64,000 nt of DNA from Bordetella genomosp. 1 (GTDB taxonomy: Bacteria; Pseudomonadota; Gammaproteobacteria; Burkholderiales; Burkholderiaceae_B). Shown one piece after another: positions 43,230 through 52,709 of this stretch. The translations under genes and the position numbers were made by a program. Within the stretch, counting starts at the first letter, position 1; the number at the start of each line of letters is the position of its first letter. The DNA lies in the NCBI RefSeq assembly GCF_002261335.1, contig NZ_NEVL01000002.1, positions 496,001-560,000 of the forward strand, given 5' to 3'. The notes below the pieces were generated by a model. That model searched no databases. It was not told where the DNA came from and saw only the letters and a list, made by a program, of their open reading frames with translations.

Positions 43230-44849
43230 ATGCTTCTCCCCATACGCGTGCATCTGCGCAGCCTGATCCTGTGGTTCTGTGTGTTCTTCGTGGCGGCCGT
43301 CCTGGCCAACACGTTCTATGCCACCTACGTGGTCAAGCGCGACATCCTGCTGCAGGATACGCTGGAGGCCAACCGCGTCTACGCCGAGAAGCTGGCGCGC
43401 GTCACCGAAAACTATCTGCGCAGCTGCCGCCGCCTGCTGTTCGCCGTCGGCGAAGACCTCGAAGCGGGGCCGCTGGCGCCGGGCCCGGCGCAGGAGGCGG
43501 TCGATCACATGCTGCGCGTGAGCGATCTGTTCAACGAGCTGCTGGTCGTCAACACCGATTCGGTGGTGATCGCCGACACCGATGCGGCGGCCCGGCTGGT
43601 CGGCCAGCGGGTCGACAGCCAGCCGGCGCGGCTCGCGCTGGCCGCGCGCGGCCCGCTCACGAGCCAGCCGTTTCGCCGCGGTAAAAACGGCCGCTGGGTG
43701 GTGATGCTGTCGCATCCGATGTACGACGCCAACAACGAATACATCGGCTACGTCGCCGGCCTGATCTACCTGCACCAGCCCGCGATCCTGCAGGCCATCC
43801 TGGGCGAGCACACCTATCTCGACGGCACCTACGGCTATGTGGTCGACAGCGGCGGCGCCCTGATCTATCACCCCTCGTCGGTGCGCGAGGGCGAGGTGGT
43901 GCACAACCCCGCCGAGCAGGCGGTGCGGCGCGGCGAGCGCGGCGCGATGCGTTTCGTGAACCAGGAGGGCGTGGAGATGCTGGGCGGCTATGCGCCGGTG
44001 CCATCGGTGGGCTGGGGCGTGATCATCCAGAAGCCCACCGAGGCCGCGCTCGAGCGCGTCGATGCCGCGCTCTGGCGCACGCTGATGTATGCGCTGCCGC
44101 TGATCGGCCTGAGCCTGTTCGCCATCTGGTGGCTGTCCGGGCTCATCACCCGGCCGCTGCGCGCGCTCGCGAGCGCCGCCACCGCCATGCAGGATCCGGG
44201 CACGCCGGCCACGGTGCGCGCGATCCGCGGCTGGTACCAGGAGGCGGCCGACCTGCGGCGCGGCCTGCTGATCGGGCTCATGGCGACGCTGCGGCGCATC
44301 CGCACCCTGCGGCGCGAGAGCGAGAGCGACCCGCTCACCGGCCTGCTCAACCGCCGCGGCCTCCAGAGCGTGGTGGACGCCCTCGCGGCCAGCGGCACGC
44401 CGTTCGCCATCATCACCTTCGACATCGACCGCTTCAAGACCATCAACGACACCTTCGGCCACCACATCGGCGACCTGTCGGTGCAGGAGGTGGCGCGCGC
44501 GATCGAGCAGCAGGCGCGCCAGCGCGACGCGGTGGCGCGCCTGGGCGGCGACGAGTTCATGATCATCCTGCCGCGCGTGCCCGTGACGGGTGGCGCGGCC
44601 TTCGCCGAGCGCCTGCGCCAGGTGGTGTCGAGCCTGCGCGTGGAGGGCGGCCGCCCCATGACCATCTCGGTCGGGGTGGCGCACTTCCCGCTATCGGGCG
44701 CGACCGTGGAGGAGGCCTTCCAGAACGCCGACCGCGCGCTCTACGATGCCAAGGAGGCCGGCCGCGACCGCACCTTCGTGTACGAGGCGCACGGCACCCG
44801 GCCGGCGGCCGAACTCGACCCGGCCAACGCCACGCATCAGCGGCGCTGA
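43230..44849 (+). CDS. Membrane diguanylate cyclase with Cache-type sensor (paralogue)
   Basis: A 539-residue paralogue of the preceding cyclase: membrane helix (LILWFCVFFVAAVLANTFYATYV), double-Cache periplasmic domain (GRWVVMLSHPMYDANNEYIGYVAGLIYLHQP; YVVDSGGALIYHPSSVREG), second helix (LMYALPLIGLSLFAIWWLSGLI) and a GGDEF domain with active site GGDEF (439-443) and I-site RQRD (430-433). The two sensor domains differ clearly in sequence, so they probably sense different ligands. The ATG at 43230 starts the similarity; no strong ribosome site is visible. Confidence 0.94.
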   Translation: MLLPIRVHLRSLILWFCVFFVAAVLANTFYATYVVKRDILLQDTLEANRVYAEKLARVTENYLRSCRRLLFAVGEDLEAGPLAPGPAQEAVDHMLRVSDLFNELLVVNTDSVVIADTDAAARLVGQRVDSQPARLALAARGPLTSQPFRRGKNGRWVVMLSHPMYDANNEYIGYVAGLIYLHQPAILQAILGEHTYLDGTYGYVVDSGGALIYHPSSVREGEVVHNPAEQAVRRGERGAMRFVNQEGVEMLGGYAPVPSVGWGVIIQKPTEAALERVDAALWRTLMYALPLIGLSLFAIWWLSGLITRPLRALASAATAMQDPGTPATVRAIRGWYQEAADLRRGLLIGLMATLRRIRTLRRESESDPLTGLLNRRGLQSVVDALAASGTPFAIITFDIDRFKTINDTFGHHIGDLSVQEVARAIEQQARQRDAVARLGGDEFMIILPRVPVTGGAAFAERLRQVVSSLRVEGGRPMTISVGVAHFPLSGATVEEAFQNADRALYDAKEAGRDRTFVYEAHGTRPAAELDPANATHQRR

Positions 44850-44856
44850 GCGGGCC

Positions 44857-45192
44857 TCAGCCCAGCAGCCAGGGCAGGGCGAAGGGCGAGGCCACGAAGC
44901 ACAGGCCGTCGTTGTCCTGCTTCCAGACGAAGCCCGGCGCGAGCCGGCCCGAGGCGGGGTCGGGCAGCATGAGTACGTGCGGCTCGACGCGGAAGTCGCC
45001 TTCCCAGCCGATCGCTTCGGCGCGTTCCTGCACCTCGACGAATTGCGCGCGCAACTGATCGTGGCTGAGGTCCACGTCGATCGGCTCGCCGCGTTCTTCG
45101 GCGGCCTCGAGCAGCGCGAAGGCCTCGGTGAGGGTCAGGAGAAAGTCCCAGCCCACGTCGATGGGGGCGGTGCGGTAGAGATGCCAGTTCAT
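44857..45192 (-). CDS. Hypothetical protein, 111 residues
   Basis: The product starts MNWHLYRTAPIDVGWDFLLTLTEAFALLEAAEERGEPIDVDLSHDQLRAQF and ends FVWKQDNDGLCFVASPFALPWLLG. It is acidic, rich in tryptophan and leucine, and has no membrane segment or signal peptide. No family was recognised. It has normal codon use on the minus strand, lies convergent to the cyclase with a seven-base gap, and could be the last gene after the catabolic operon. Confidence 0.65.
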   Translation of the reverse strand: MNWHLYRTAPIDVGWDFLLTLTEAFALLEAAEERGEPIDVDLSHDQLRAQFVEVQERAEAIGWEGDFRVEPHVLMLPDPASGRLAPGFVWKQDNDGLCFVASPFALPWLLG

Positions 45193-45277
45193 GAGCGGAT
45201 CACAGAGAGGGAGGATCCGCCCATTATCGTCCAGACGCGGCTTGCCGCAGCGGCTCGATAGCGGCTCGGTGGCCGCT

Positions 45278-46216
45278 TCAGTAGCCGCGCCCCGCGTCGT
45301 AGAGGTGGGGCAGCGCCGCGCCGCGCTCGTGGAGGTGGATCAGGCGCACCGCGTGGCGGGCCCGGTCGCGCCGCGAGGGCGTCGCGCCATAGTGTGGCGT
45401 GACGATGATGCGCGGATGCGACCACAGCGGCGAGTCGGCCGGCAGGGGCTCGGTGTCGAACACGTCGAGCACGGCGCCCGCCAGCCGGCCGCCGTCGAGG
45501 GCGTCGAGCAGTTCGGCCTCGTTCAGGTGGCTGCCGCGGCCCACGTTGATCACGGCCGCGCCCTGCGGCAGGCGCGCGAACGTGCGGGCGCCCAGGATGC
45601 CGCGGGTGGCGGGCGTGGCGGGCAGCAGGCACACGAGGATGTCGGTGCCGCCCAGGAAGGCGTCGAATTCCTCCTCGCCGGCGTAGGTCTGCACGCCCGC
45701 GATCGCGGCGCGCGAGCGGGACCAGCCCGACACCTGGAAACCGGTGTGGGCCAGCAGGCGGGCGCTGGCCGCGCCGAGCTGGCCCAGGCCCATCACGCCC
45801 ACCCGCACCTCGCGCATGCGGCGCGGCGCCGGCAGCACGTTCCAGCGGCACGCGGCCTGGTCCAGCGCCATCAGGCGCGCCTCGCGCAGCAGCATCAGCG
45901 CGGCGGTCAGCACGTATTCCGCCATCACCTCGGGGGTTTCCTCGGTGATCATGCGCGCGATCGGCAGGCCGGCCGGACGCTGCGGATCGGCCAGGATGCC
46001 GTCCACGCCGGCGCCCGCGCTGATGATGAGGCGCAGCTCCGGCAGGGCCGCCAGGCCGCCGGCCGGCGGCTGCCACACCAGCGCATAGCGCACGCCGGCC
46101 GGATCGGCCTGCGCCGCCTCCCAGCCCAGCACCTCGATGGCGGGATCGAATTCGCGGAAATGCCGTTGCCACTCGGGCAGGGCGGCGGGGCCGCCGGAGG
46201 CGATGGTGATGCGCAT
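45278..46216 (-). CDS. 2-hydroxyacid dehydrogenase, GhrA-like (glyoxylate/hydroxypyruvate reductase)
   Basis: A 312-residue D-isomer-specific 2-hydroxyacid dehydrogenase. It has the NAD(P)-binding motif GVMGLGQLGAASARLL, then NVGRGSHLNEAELLDAL (catalytic Arg region), DVFDTEPLPADSPLWSHPRIIVTPH (Glu and His of the active site). It reduces 2-keto acids such as glyoxylate or hydroxypyruvate to 2-hydroxy acids. The ATG is at 46216, two bases before the SDR stop at 46219, so the two genes are adjacent. In the operon it may act on the keto acid or glyoxylate released by the HcnABC-like oxidase. Confidence 0.9.
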   Translation of the reverse strand: MRITIASGGPAALPEWQRHFREFDPAIEVLGWEAAQADPAGVRYALVWQPPAGGLAALPELRLIISAGAGVDGILADPQRPAGLPIARMITEETPEVMAEYVLTAALMLLREARLMALDQAACRWNVLPAPRRMREVRVGVMGLGQLGAASARLLAHTGFQVSGWSRSRAAIAGVQTYAGEEEFDAFLGGTDILVCLLPATPATRGILGARTFARLPQGAAVINVGRGSHLNEAELLDALDGGRLAGAVLDVFDTEPLPADSPLWSHPRIIVTPHYGATPSRRDRARHAVRLIHLHERGAALPHLYDAGRGY

Positions 46217-46218
46217 GG

Positions 46219-46998
46219 TCACACCGTGTAGTTCAGGGCCAGCCGTCCGCCGTCGACGAACAGCGTCTCGCCCGTGATGTAGCTGGAGGCGTCGCTGAGC
46301 AGATAGAGTACCGCGTCGGCCACCTCGGCGGGCTCGCCGAGCCGGCGCATCGGCGTGCGCGAGAGCAGGCGGGCGCGGCCGGCCGGGTCGGCCATCACGG
46401 CGTTCTGCGCGAGCTCGGTGGCGATGGTGCCGGGCGCGACCGCGTTGACGCGGATGCCGCGATCGATGAGCGCCAGCGCCATGGCGCGGGTGAGCTGGGC
46501 GATGCCGCCCTTGCTGGCGTTGTAGGAGGCGATGGTCGGGATCGCCATCACGGCGTTCACCGAGCTCATGTGCACGATGGCGCCCGATCCTCGCGCCGCC
46601 ATGCTGCGCGCGACGGCCTGGCCGACCAGGAACGCGCCCTTGAGGTTCACGCCGATCACCCGGTCCCAATCCTCCTCGCTGATGTCGAGGAACTCGCACG
46701 GCCGCACGATGCCGGCGTTGTTCACCAGCATGTCCACGCGCTCGCAGCGCGCCAGCGTGGCGGCCAGCGCGGCGTCGACCTCGGCCTTGCGCGATACGTC
46801 GCAGCGCAGATAGTGGGCGGTGGCGCCGAGCCCGCGCAGCTCGTCCACCAGGGCCTGGCCCGGCGCGTCGGCCACGTCCCAGATGCAGACGGCGGCGCCC
46901 GCCTCGGCGAGGCGGCGCGCGCAGGCCGCGCCGATGCCCTGGGCGCCGCCCGTGACCACGGCCGTCTGGCCATCGAAGAGAAATTGCGTACGGCTCAT
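46219..46998 (-). CDS. Short-chain dehydrogenase/reductase
   Basis: A 259-residue classical SDR: cofactor motif [12 protein letters not shown] in [11 protein letters not shown], catalytic Ser in [12 protein letters not shown] and YNASK. The C terminus [22 protein letters not shown] is typical. It would oxidise or reduce a hydroxyl/keto substrate with NAD(P). It is the next-to-last gene of the catabolic operon and is preceded by a terminator after the binding-protein gene, so its expression would depend on read-through or an internal promoter. The substrate is unknown. Confidence 0.9.
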   Translation of the reverse strand: MSRTQFLFDGQTAVVTGGAQGIGAACARRLAEAGAAVCIWDVADAPGQALVDELRGLGATAHYLRCDVSRKAEVDAALAATLARCERVDMLVNNAGIVRPCEFLDISEEDWDRVIGVNLKGAFLVGQAVARSMAARGSGAIVHMSSVNAVMAIPTIASYNASKGGIAQLTRAMALALIDRGIRVNAVAPGTIATELAQNAVMADPAGRARLLSRTPMRRLGEPAEVADAVLYLLSDASSYITGETLFVDGGRLALNYTV

Positions 46999-47019
46999 CG
47001 GAGCTTCCTTTGCGTCATG

Positions 47020-47049
47020 AAAAAAGGCGGGCGCGTCGCCGCGCCCGCC
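47020..47049 (-). terminator. Intrinsic terminator within the operon, after the binding-protein gene
   Basis: GGCGGGCGCG (47026-47035), loop TCGC and CGCGCCCGCC (47040-47049) form a 10-bp GC stem; on the minus strand it is followed by six T (47020-47025). It lies 15 bases after the stop of the substrate-binding protein gene and 22 bases before the SDR start. Confidence 0.88.
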
Positions 47050-47063
47050 CTGTGCGGTACGGT

Positions 47064-48134
47064 TCAGCGCTCGACGGTGCGATTCCAGCGCGCGTTGAAG
47101 GCCGGTCGGCTGGCGTTGATCACGTCCCAGTCCAGCACCTTGGCGCTTTCCATGTAGCCCTGGAACTGCTTGAGGATGGCCTGGTTGGCGGCGTCGGCCT
47201 GCACCTTGCGGTTCGACGGGAAGTGGCCGCCGAACTCGAGCGCCGCGGACTGGGCCTCGGGCGAGAGCAGATACTGGGCCAGCTTCTGCGACAGCGCGGG
47301 CTCGGTGTTGTTGGCGATCACGCACTCGCCCACCATCAGGATCACGGAGCCTTCCTTGGGCTGGGCGTATTCCACCGGGATGTCGCGCTTCTTCAGGCGC
47401 GCGATGGCGGTCGGCGTGAGCGGGAAGATCGCCGCCTCGCCGCTCTGGATCATCTCGGCCAGCTTGGCCGAGTTCGGAATGTACTCGAGCACGTTGGGGC
47501 CGATGGTGTCGCCCCACTTCTTGAAGCCCGGATCGGGATTCTTGTCGTCGCCGCCGACCAGGCGGTTGTACATCAGGAAGGCGTGCAGGCCGAAGGTGCT
47601 GCCGGCGGCCGACTGGAACACGACCTTGCCCTTGTACTTGGGATCGGCGAGGTCCATCCACGAGGTCGGCGGGGCCCAGCCGCGCTCGGCGAAGATTTTG
47701 GTGTTGTAGCCCAGGCCGGTCATGCCGATGTCGATGCCGGCGGCCATGCGATCCTTCATGATGGCGGTCGGATACAGGTCCTGGAACACCGGTGCGTCGT
47801 CCATCTTCTGGCACAGGCCCATCGAGATCGCGCGCGCCATCACGCCGTCATCGAGGAACATCAGGTGCATCTGCGGCCGGTCCTTGTAGGCCTGCGCCTT
47901 GGCCAGCACGTCGGTGGAGGTGCCGGGCACCACCACGATCTTCACGTCGTTGGCACGCTCGAACGCCGGGAACACATGCTGCGTGAACGCGCGCTCCATG
48001 TCGCCGCCGTTCATGCCCACGTAGAGCGTCTTCTGCGCCATGGCGCCCGCCGACGCCGCCAGCACCAGCGCGCCGGCGACCCACTTCCCCATTGTCTTGA
48101 AGCGCCGTCGGGCGCCGCGATTGCGATCGATCAT
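47064..48134 (-). CDS. ABC transporter substrate-binding protein (polyamine/opine type)
   Basis: A 356-residue periplasmic protein. The N terminus is basic and then hydrophobic ([23 protein letters not shown]), a signal peptide with a long n-region. The mature part ([48 protein letters not shown]) matches the PotD/PotF-like SBP family 8. It delivers substrate to the two permeases at 51016-52708 with the ATPase at 52710. Its ATG overlaps the end of the HcnC-like gene (ATGA), with GGAG upstream. Confidence 0.92.
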   Translation of the reverse strand: MIDRNRGARRRFKTMGKWVAGALVLAASAGAMAQKTLYVGMNGGDMERAFTQHVFPAFERANDVKIVVVPGTSTDVLAKAQAYKDRPQMHLMFLDDGVMARAISMGLCQKMDDAPVFQDLYPTAIMKDRMAAGIDIGMTGLGYNTKIFAERGWAPPTSWMDLADPKYKGKVVFQSAAGSTFGLHAFLMYNRLVGGDDKNPDPGFKKWGDTIGPNVLEYIPNSAKLAEMIQSGEAAIFPLTPTAIARLKKRDIPVEYAQPKEGSVILMVGECVIANNTEPALSQKLAQYLLSPEAQSAALEFGGHFPSNRKVQADAANQAILKQFQGYMESAKVLDWDVINASRPAFNARWNRTVER

Positions 48135-49303
48135 GTTGACTCCAGCGTTTGCTCACGGGACGACTCGGTTCGACATGCGGCGTCATGAGCGCTCGCCGCG
48201 TATCGCTCGATGCGGAAGGCATCGATAGGAATGGCCGACGCGCCGTCGACCACCAGTTCGGAAAGCACCTCGCCGATGGCCGGGCCCACCTGGAATCCCG
48301 CGCCCGACAAGCCGAATGCATGGAACAGGCCGGGCACGCGCGCGCTGGGGCCGAGCACCGGATTGTGGTCGGGCATGCTGCCCTCCACGCCGGTCCAGAA
48401 GCGGATCACCTGCGCGCCGCGCAAGGGCGGCAGCAGCTCGGCGGCGCGGGCCAGCAGAGCGGGCAGGGCGCTGCGGCTCGGGCGGGCGTAGCCGTCGGGC
48501 TGCAGCGCGCCGCGGCCGCCGCCGATCACGCAGTTGCCGCGCTCGACCTGGCGCGCGTAGATGCCGCCGCCCTGGATGCCCAGGCTCACGCTCATGAAGT
48601 GCGGCAGCGGCTCGGTCACCATCATCAAGGGGTGGATCATCGATTCGGGCACGGCCTCGCCGAAGCCCGCCGCGATCTCGCCGGCCCAGGCGCCCGCGCA
48701 GTTCAGCAGCACGGCGGCGCGCACGCGCAGGCCGTTCTCGCAGGTGATCTCGAAGCGCGCGCCATCGTGCGCGGCGTGGTGCACGCGGGTGTCTTCGAGG
48801 ATGCGCGCGCCCGCCGCCGCGGCCGCCAGCGCGAAGGCGGGCGAGACGAGGCGGGGGTTGGCGTGGCCGTCGTCGGGGCAGAGCGAGGCGCCCGCCAGCG
48901 TGTCGGTGAGCCAGCCGAAGCGGCGCCGCAGCTCGGCGGGCCCCAGCAGTTGCAGGTGCATGCGATGGCCGCGCGTGGCGTCGCGATACTGCTCCAGCGC
49001 CTGCATGTCCTCGGCGCTGCGGGCCAGCTTGAGATGGCCGCTGCGCACGTATTCGCCGTCGGTGCCGATCAGCGCGGGGAGTTGCTGCCAGAGCTCGTGG
49101 GCACGTGCGGTCAGGGGCATCTGCGACAGCGGCCGGCCCTGGCGCCGCACGCCGCCGTAGTTCACGCCGCTCGCCCTGGCGCCGCACGCGCCCATGTCGA
49201 GCAGCGTCACGGCGCGGCCGCGGCGGCGCAGGAACAGCGCCGCGCTGGCGCCGATGATGCCGCCGCCGATGATGGCGACGTCGGTGTCGATGAGGCGGTC
49301 CAT
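48131..49303 (-). CDS. FAD-dependent oxidoreductase, HcnC/DadA-like subunit
   Basis: A 390-residue D-amino-acid-oxidase-type flavoprotein: the FAD motif VAIIGGGIIGASAALFLRRRG at the N terminus, AGAWAGEIAAGFG, FWTGVEGSMPDHNPVLGPS and a C-terminal HAFGLSGAGFQVGPAIGEV. It fits the gamma/HcnC-type subunit of the heterotrimeric oxidases that act on amino acids or opines (also D-hydroxyproline dehydrogenase and opine oxidase B). It is encoded between the HcnB-like subunit and the binding protein. Confidence 0.9.
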   Translation of the reverse strand: MDRLIDTDVAIIGGGIIGASAALFLRRRGRAVTLLDMGACGARASGVNYGGVRRQGRPLSQMPLTARAHELWQQLPALIGTDGEYVRSGHLKLARSAEDMQALEQYRDATRGHRMHLQLLGPAELRRRFGWLTDTLAGASLCPDDGHANPRLVSPAFALAAAAAGARILEDTRVHHAAHDGARFEITCENGLRVRAAVLLNCAGAWAGEIAAGFGEAVPESMIHPLMMVTEPLPHFMSVSLGIQGGGIYARQVERGNCVIGGGRGALQPDGYARPSRSALPALLARAAELLPPLRGAQVIRFWTGVEGSMPDHNPVLGPSARVPGLFHAFGLSGAGFQVGPAIGEVLSELVVDGASAIPIDAFRIERYAASAHDAACRTESSREQTLEST

Positions 49304-49310
49304 GGCGGCC

Positions 49311-50702
49311 TCAGGTCGGCGTGCCCGGCATCGTGCCGGCCGCGTGCAGGGAAATCGGGATCGGCTTGATCGGCGGCTGGTTGCGCAGCCGGCCCACCGC
49401 CGCGGGCGACACGCCCAGCGCGCCCGCCAGCACCTCGGCCGCGCCCGCGCCGCACATCCGGCCCTGGCAGCGGCCCATGCCGACCCGGGTCAGGGCCTTG
49501 AGCCGGTTCATCTCGCTGGCCGCGCCGGTGGCGACGGTGGCGCGCACCGTGCCGGCCGTGATTTCTTCGCAGCGGCACAGCACCACGTCGTCCGCGATGT
49601 CGCGGGCCCAATCCTGCGGAAACGGAAACGCGCGTTCGAGCGCATCGCGCAGCCTGCCGATGCGGCGCAGGCGCCGCTCGAGCGCGGCGGCGCGGCGCGT
49701 ATCCGCGGGCAGGCCCAGATCCTCGAGCAGTGCCAGCGCGGCGCGTTCGCCGGCCAGCTCGGCCGCATCCGCGCCCGCAATGCCGGCGGCGTCGCCCGCG
49801 AGGTAGATGCCGGGCGCGGAGGCGCGGCCGGCGGCGTCGCGGCGTGGCAGCCAGTTGCGGTCGCGCGCATCGAAGTCGAAGGCACAGCCGGCCAGCGCCG
49901 CGAGCTGAGTCTCGGCGCGCAACGCCAGGCCGAAGCCGAGCGCGTCGCAGGCCATCTCGTGCTCGGCCCCGCCCGCGTCACGCCAGCGCAGGCCCGCCAC
50001 GCGCTGGCCGCCCAGCACGCGCACCGGCCGCACGCCCGCGTGCAGCGGCACGCCGTGGGCGCGCAGCCAGGCCATGTAGTACAGGCCGCGGCCAAGCAGG
50101 GCCGGTGCCGCGAGCATGCCGGGCAGGGCGCGCAGGCGGTCGGTCGTCGCGGCCGTGTCCAGCACCGCGGCCACGCGCGCGCCGGCCTTGGCATATTGGT
50201 ACGCCACCAGATAGAGCAGCGGTCCGGTGCCGAGGAACGCCACGCGTTCGCCGATCGCGCAGCCCTGGAACTTGAGCGCCACCTGCGCGCCACCCAGCGT
50301 ATAGACGCCCGGCGTCAGCCAGCCGGGAAAGGGCAGGACGCGGTCGGTGGCGCCGGTGGCGATGACGAGCTGGCGGAACGGCACGGCGTCGGCCTCGCCC
50401 TGGCACATCAGGTCGAGCACGCCGTCCTCGCAGTTCCACACCAGCGTGTCGGGCCGGTAATCGACGTGCGGCAGCAGCGCGTCCATCGCGCGGTGCAGGG
50501 CGTCGGCCTTGCGGTGTTCGGAGCCGTACAGGGCCGGTTTGCCGCGCGTGAATCCGGGCGGCGGCTGACGATAGATCTGGCCGCCCGCGCGCGCCGCCTC
50601 GTCGATCACGATCGGCCGCAGGCCGGCGCGCACCAGCGCCTGCGCGGCACGCACGCCGGCCGGGCCCGCGCCCACGATCACGGGAGCCACGGGCGCGCTC
50701 AT
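49311..50702 (-). CDS. FAD/NAD(P) oxidoreductase with [2Fe-2S] BFD domain, HcnB-like subunit
   Basis: A 463-residue protein. The FAD motif is VIVGAGPAGVRAAQALVRAG; a second nucleotide-binding region begins VAFLGTGPLLYLVAYQYAKAGARV. The C-terminal Fer2_BFD domain has the four-cysteine pattern CRC ... GRCQGRMC (VVLCRCEEITAGTVRATV, MGRCQGRMCGAG). This is the HcnB/opine-oxidase A layout. Electrons go from substrate through FAD and the iron-sulfur centres, probably to the quinone pool. It overlaps the small ferredoxin subunit gene by four bases. Confidence 0.9.
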   Translation of the reverse strand: MSAPVAPVIVGAGPAGVRAAQALVRAGLRPIVIDEAARAGGQIYRQPPPGFTRGKPALYGSEHRKADALHRAMDALLPHVDYRPDTLVWNCEDGVLDLMCQGEADAVPFRQLVIATGATDRVLPFPGWLTPGVYTLGGAQVALKFQGCAIGERVAFLGTGPLLYLVAYQYAKAGARVAAVLDTAATTDRLRALPGMLAAPALLGRGLYYMAWLRAHGVPLHAGVRPVRVLGGQRVAGLRWRDAGGAEHEMACDALGFGLALRAETQLAALAGCAFDFDARDRNWLPRRDAAGRASAPGIYLAGDAAGIAGADAAELAGERAALALLEDLGLPADTRRAAALERRLRRIGRLRDALERAFPFPQDWARDIADDVVLCRCEEITAGTVRATVATGAASEMNRLKALTRVGMGRCQGRMCGAGAAEVLAGALGVSPAAVGRLRNQPPIKPIPISLHAAGTMPGTPT

Positions 50703-51019
50703 GACGGCACGCCGGTCTGGGTGCGCACGCGCATGCCTTCTCGCACGAACGTGGAGCAGGCGCGCACGCGGGTGCCGTCTTCCAGCTGCATCCAGCAGTC
50801 CTGGCAGGCGCCCATCATGCAGAAGCCGGCGCGCGGCGCGCCGCTGAACTCCGAGCGGCGCAGGCGCTCGCCGTGCGTCAGCACCGCCGTGAGCAGCGTG
50901 TCGCCGGCCAGCGCGGTGACGGGCGCGCCGTCGAGCATGAAGGTGAGCGCAGGCCGGTCGGTCTCGGCCACGCGTTTGAGCAGGGGCATGATGCTGCCGT
51001 TCTCCGGGATGACGTTCAC
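50699..51019 (-). CDS. [2Fe-2S] ferredoxin-type subunit, HcnA-like
   Basis: A 106-residue protein with the Fer2_4 motif: GFCMMGACQDCWMQLEDG and the fourth cysteine in VRACSTF, the pattern of the small subunit of HcnABC/opine-oxidase complexes. The GTG at 51019 overlaps the permease stop (GTGA), suggesting coupled translation; an ATG at 50989 preceded by GGAGAA is an alternative start giving 96 residues. It overlaps the HcnB-like gene (ATGA). It supplies the plant-type 2Fe-2S centre of the heterotrimer. Confidence 0.87.
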   Translation of the reverse strand: MNVIPENGSIMPLLKRVAETDRPALTFMLDGAPVTALAGDTLLTAVLTHGERLRRSEFSGAPRAGFCMMGACQDCWMQLEDGTRVRACSTFVREGMRVRTQTGVPS

Positions 51020-51810
51020 TTCTGGCCGACCAGCACGCGGTCCAGACCGTAGACGCGGTCGAGGAGCAGCATGGTGACGGCGGTCAGGGCGATGACCAGC
51101 GCGGAAATCGCGGCCATCATGGGATCGATCGATTCGGTCGCATACATGTACATGCGCACCGGCAGGGTGACGGTGCTGGGCGCGGTGATGAACACCGACA
51201 TCGTCAGCTCGTCGAAACTGTTGATGAAGGCCAGCAGCCAGCCGCCCGACACGCCGGGCAGGATCATCGGCAGCGTGACCTTGAAGAACACCGTGGCGCG
51301 GCTCGCGCCCAGCGACAGGGCGGCGTGCTCGATCGTGCGGTCGAAGCCCACCAGGGCGCCGATCACCAGCCGCATCACATAGGGCGTGATGACGACCACA
51401 TGCGCCAGCACCAGCCAGCCGAACGTGCCGGTCGTGCCCATCAGTGCAAAGAAACGCAGCAGCGCCACGCCCAGCACGAGGTGGGGAATCATCAGCGGCG
51501 ACAGGAACAGGCCGTTGAGGGCGTCGCGGCCGGGGAAGCGATAGCGCGTGATCGCGATGGCCGCCGGCACCGCCAGGCACGAGGCGATGCTGGCCGAACA
51601 GAACGCCAGCCACAGGCTGTTGCGGAACGCCTGCATGAAGTCGGCGTGGGCGAACACCGCTTTGAACCAGCGCAGCGAGAATTCGGTGGTGGGGATCGAC
51701 AGCGTCGATCCCGGGGTGAACGCCACCAGGCACACGATGACCAGCGGCGCGAGCACGAAAGTCACCACGAGGGCATTGAAGGCAAGCGCCACGGCGCCGT
51801 TTTTCTGCAT
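51016..51810 (-). CDS. ABC transporter permease (PotC-like)
   Basis: A 264-residue inner-membrane permease with six predicted helices and the EAA-type loop (EHAALSLGASRATVFFKVTLPMILPG). It begins MQKNGAVALAFNALVVTFVLAPLVIVCLVAF, as PotC/YdcV-type polyamine permeases do. It forms the translocation pore with the PotB-like permease next to it. The substrate is likely a polyamine-like or amino-acid-derived cation, judged from the family. Confidence 0.93.
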   Translation of the reverse strand: MQKNGAVALAFNALVVTFVLAPLVIVCLVAFTPGSTLSIPTTEFSLRWFKAVFAHADFMQAFRNSLWLAFCSASIASCLAVPAAIAITRYRFPGRDALNGLFLSPLMIPHLVLGVALLRFFALMGTTGTFGWLVLAHVVVITPYVMRLVIGALVGFDRTIEHAALSLGASRATVFFKVTLPMILPGVSGGWLLAFINSFDELTMSVFITAPSTVTLPVRMYMYATESIDPMMAAISALVIALTAVTMLLLDRVYGLDRVLVGQK

Positions 51811-51823
51811 GGGATTCTCCTGC

Positions 51824-52708
51824 TCAGCCCAGGCTGCGGCGGTAGCTGCGCTCGACGATGCGGTTGTAGCTCAGCATGATGATGAGGTTGGCCACCAGCA
51901 GCAGCACCGCGATGGCGGCGCCGAGCGGCCAGTTCAGTTCGGTGAGGAACTCGTCGTAGACGATGGTCGCCACCATCTTCAGGCGCCGGCCGCCCAGCAG
52001 CGCCGGGATCGCGAACGAGCTCGCGGCCAGCCCGAACACGATCAGGCTGCCCGACAGCAGGCCCGGCGTGGCCTGCGGCAGGATCACGCGCAGAAAGGTC
52101 TGCGTGCGCGAGGCGTTGAGCGAGTAGGCGGCCTGTTCGACCGTGGGATCGAGCTTCTGCAGCGAGGTCCAGACCGGGATCACCATGAACGGCAGCATCA
52201 CGTGCACCAGGCCGATGATGACGGCGGTGGGGGTGTAGAGCAGCGCGCCCAGGCCGAGCGCGGCGGACGCGGCGCCGATGGGGCCGTTCGGGCCCAGCAG
52301 CAGGCTCCAGCCGAACGCGCGCACCACCAGCGAGATCAGGAGCGGCGACAGCACCACCAGCAGGAACACCGAGCGCCAGGGCTTGCGCATGCGGCTCAGG
52401 ATGTAGGCCTCCGGCAGGCCGATCGCGGCGCAGATCAGCGTGGTGAGCGCCGAGATCCAGAAGGTGCGCCAGAAAATCTCGAGGAAGTACGAGTCGGTGA
52501 GCACCTGCCCGTATTGCGACAGCGTGTAGCCGGGCTGGATGCCGGTGTTGTAGTCGAATTGCGCGAACGACAGCAGCAGGGTGAGGCCGAGCGGCGTCAG
52601 CACCATGGTCAGGAACAGCAGGGCCAGCGGCAGCGAGCCCAGGATGGCCGGCAGGCCTTCGGTGCGCGGCTTGGCCGGGGCGGTCAGGGCGGGCGAGACG
52701 GCGCTCAT
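51824..52708 (-). CDS. ABC transporter permease (PotB-like)
   Basis: A 294-residue permease with six helices and the EAA loop (EQAAYSLNASRTQTFLRVILPQATPG). Its N terminus has a cytoplasmic stretch followed by LPLALLFLTMVLTPLGLTLLLSF. It resembles PotB/PotH, the first permease of spermidine/putrescine-type importers. It lies one base downstream of the ATPase stop and 13 bases from the second permease, all on the minus strand. Confidence 0.93.
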   Translation of the reverse strand: MSAVSPALTAPAKPRTEGLPAILGSLPLALLFLTMVLTPLGLTLLLSFAQFDYNTGIQPGYTLSQYGQVLTDSYFLEIFWRTFWISALTTLICAAIGLPEAYILSRMRKPWRSVFLLVVLSPLLISLVVRAFGWSLLLGPNGPIGAASAALGLGALLYTPTAVIIGLVHVMLPFMVIPVWTSLQKLDPTVEQAAYSLNASRTQTFLRVILPQATPGLLSGSLIVFGLAASSFAIPALLGGRRLKMVATIVYDEFLTELNWPLGAAIAVLLLVANLIIMLSYNRIVERSYRRSLG

Positions 52709-52709
52709 T

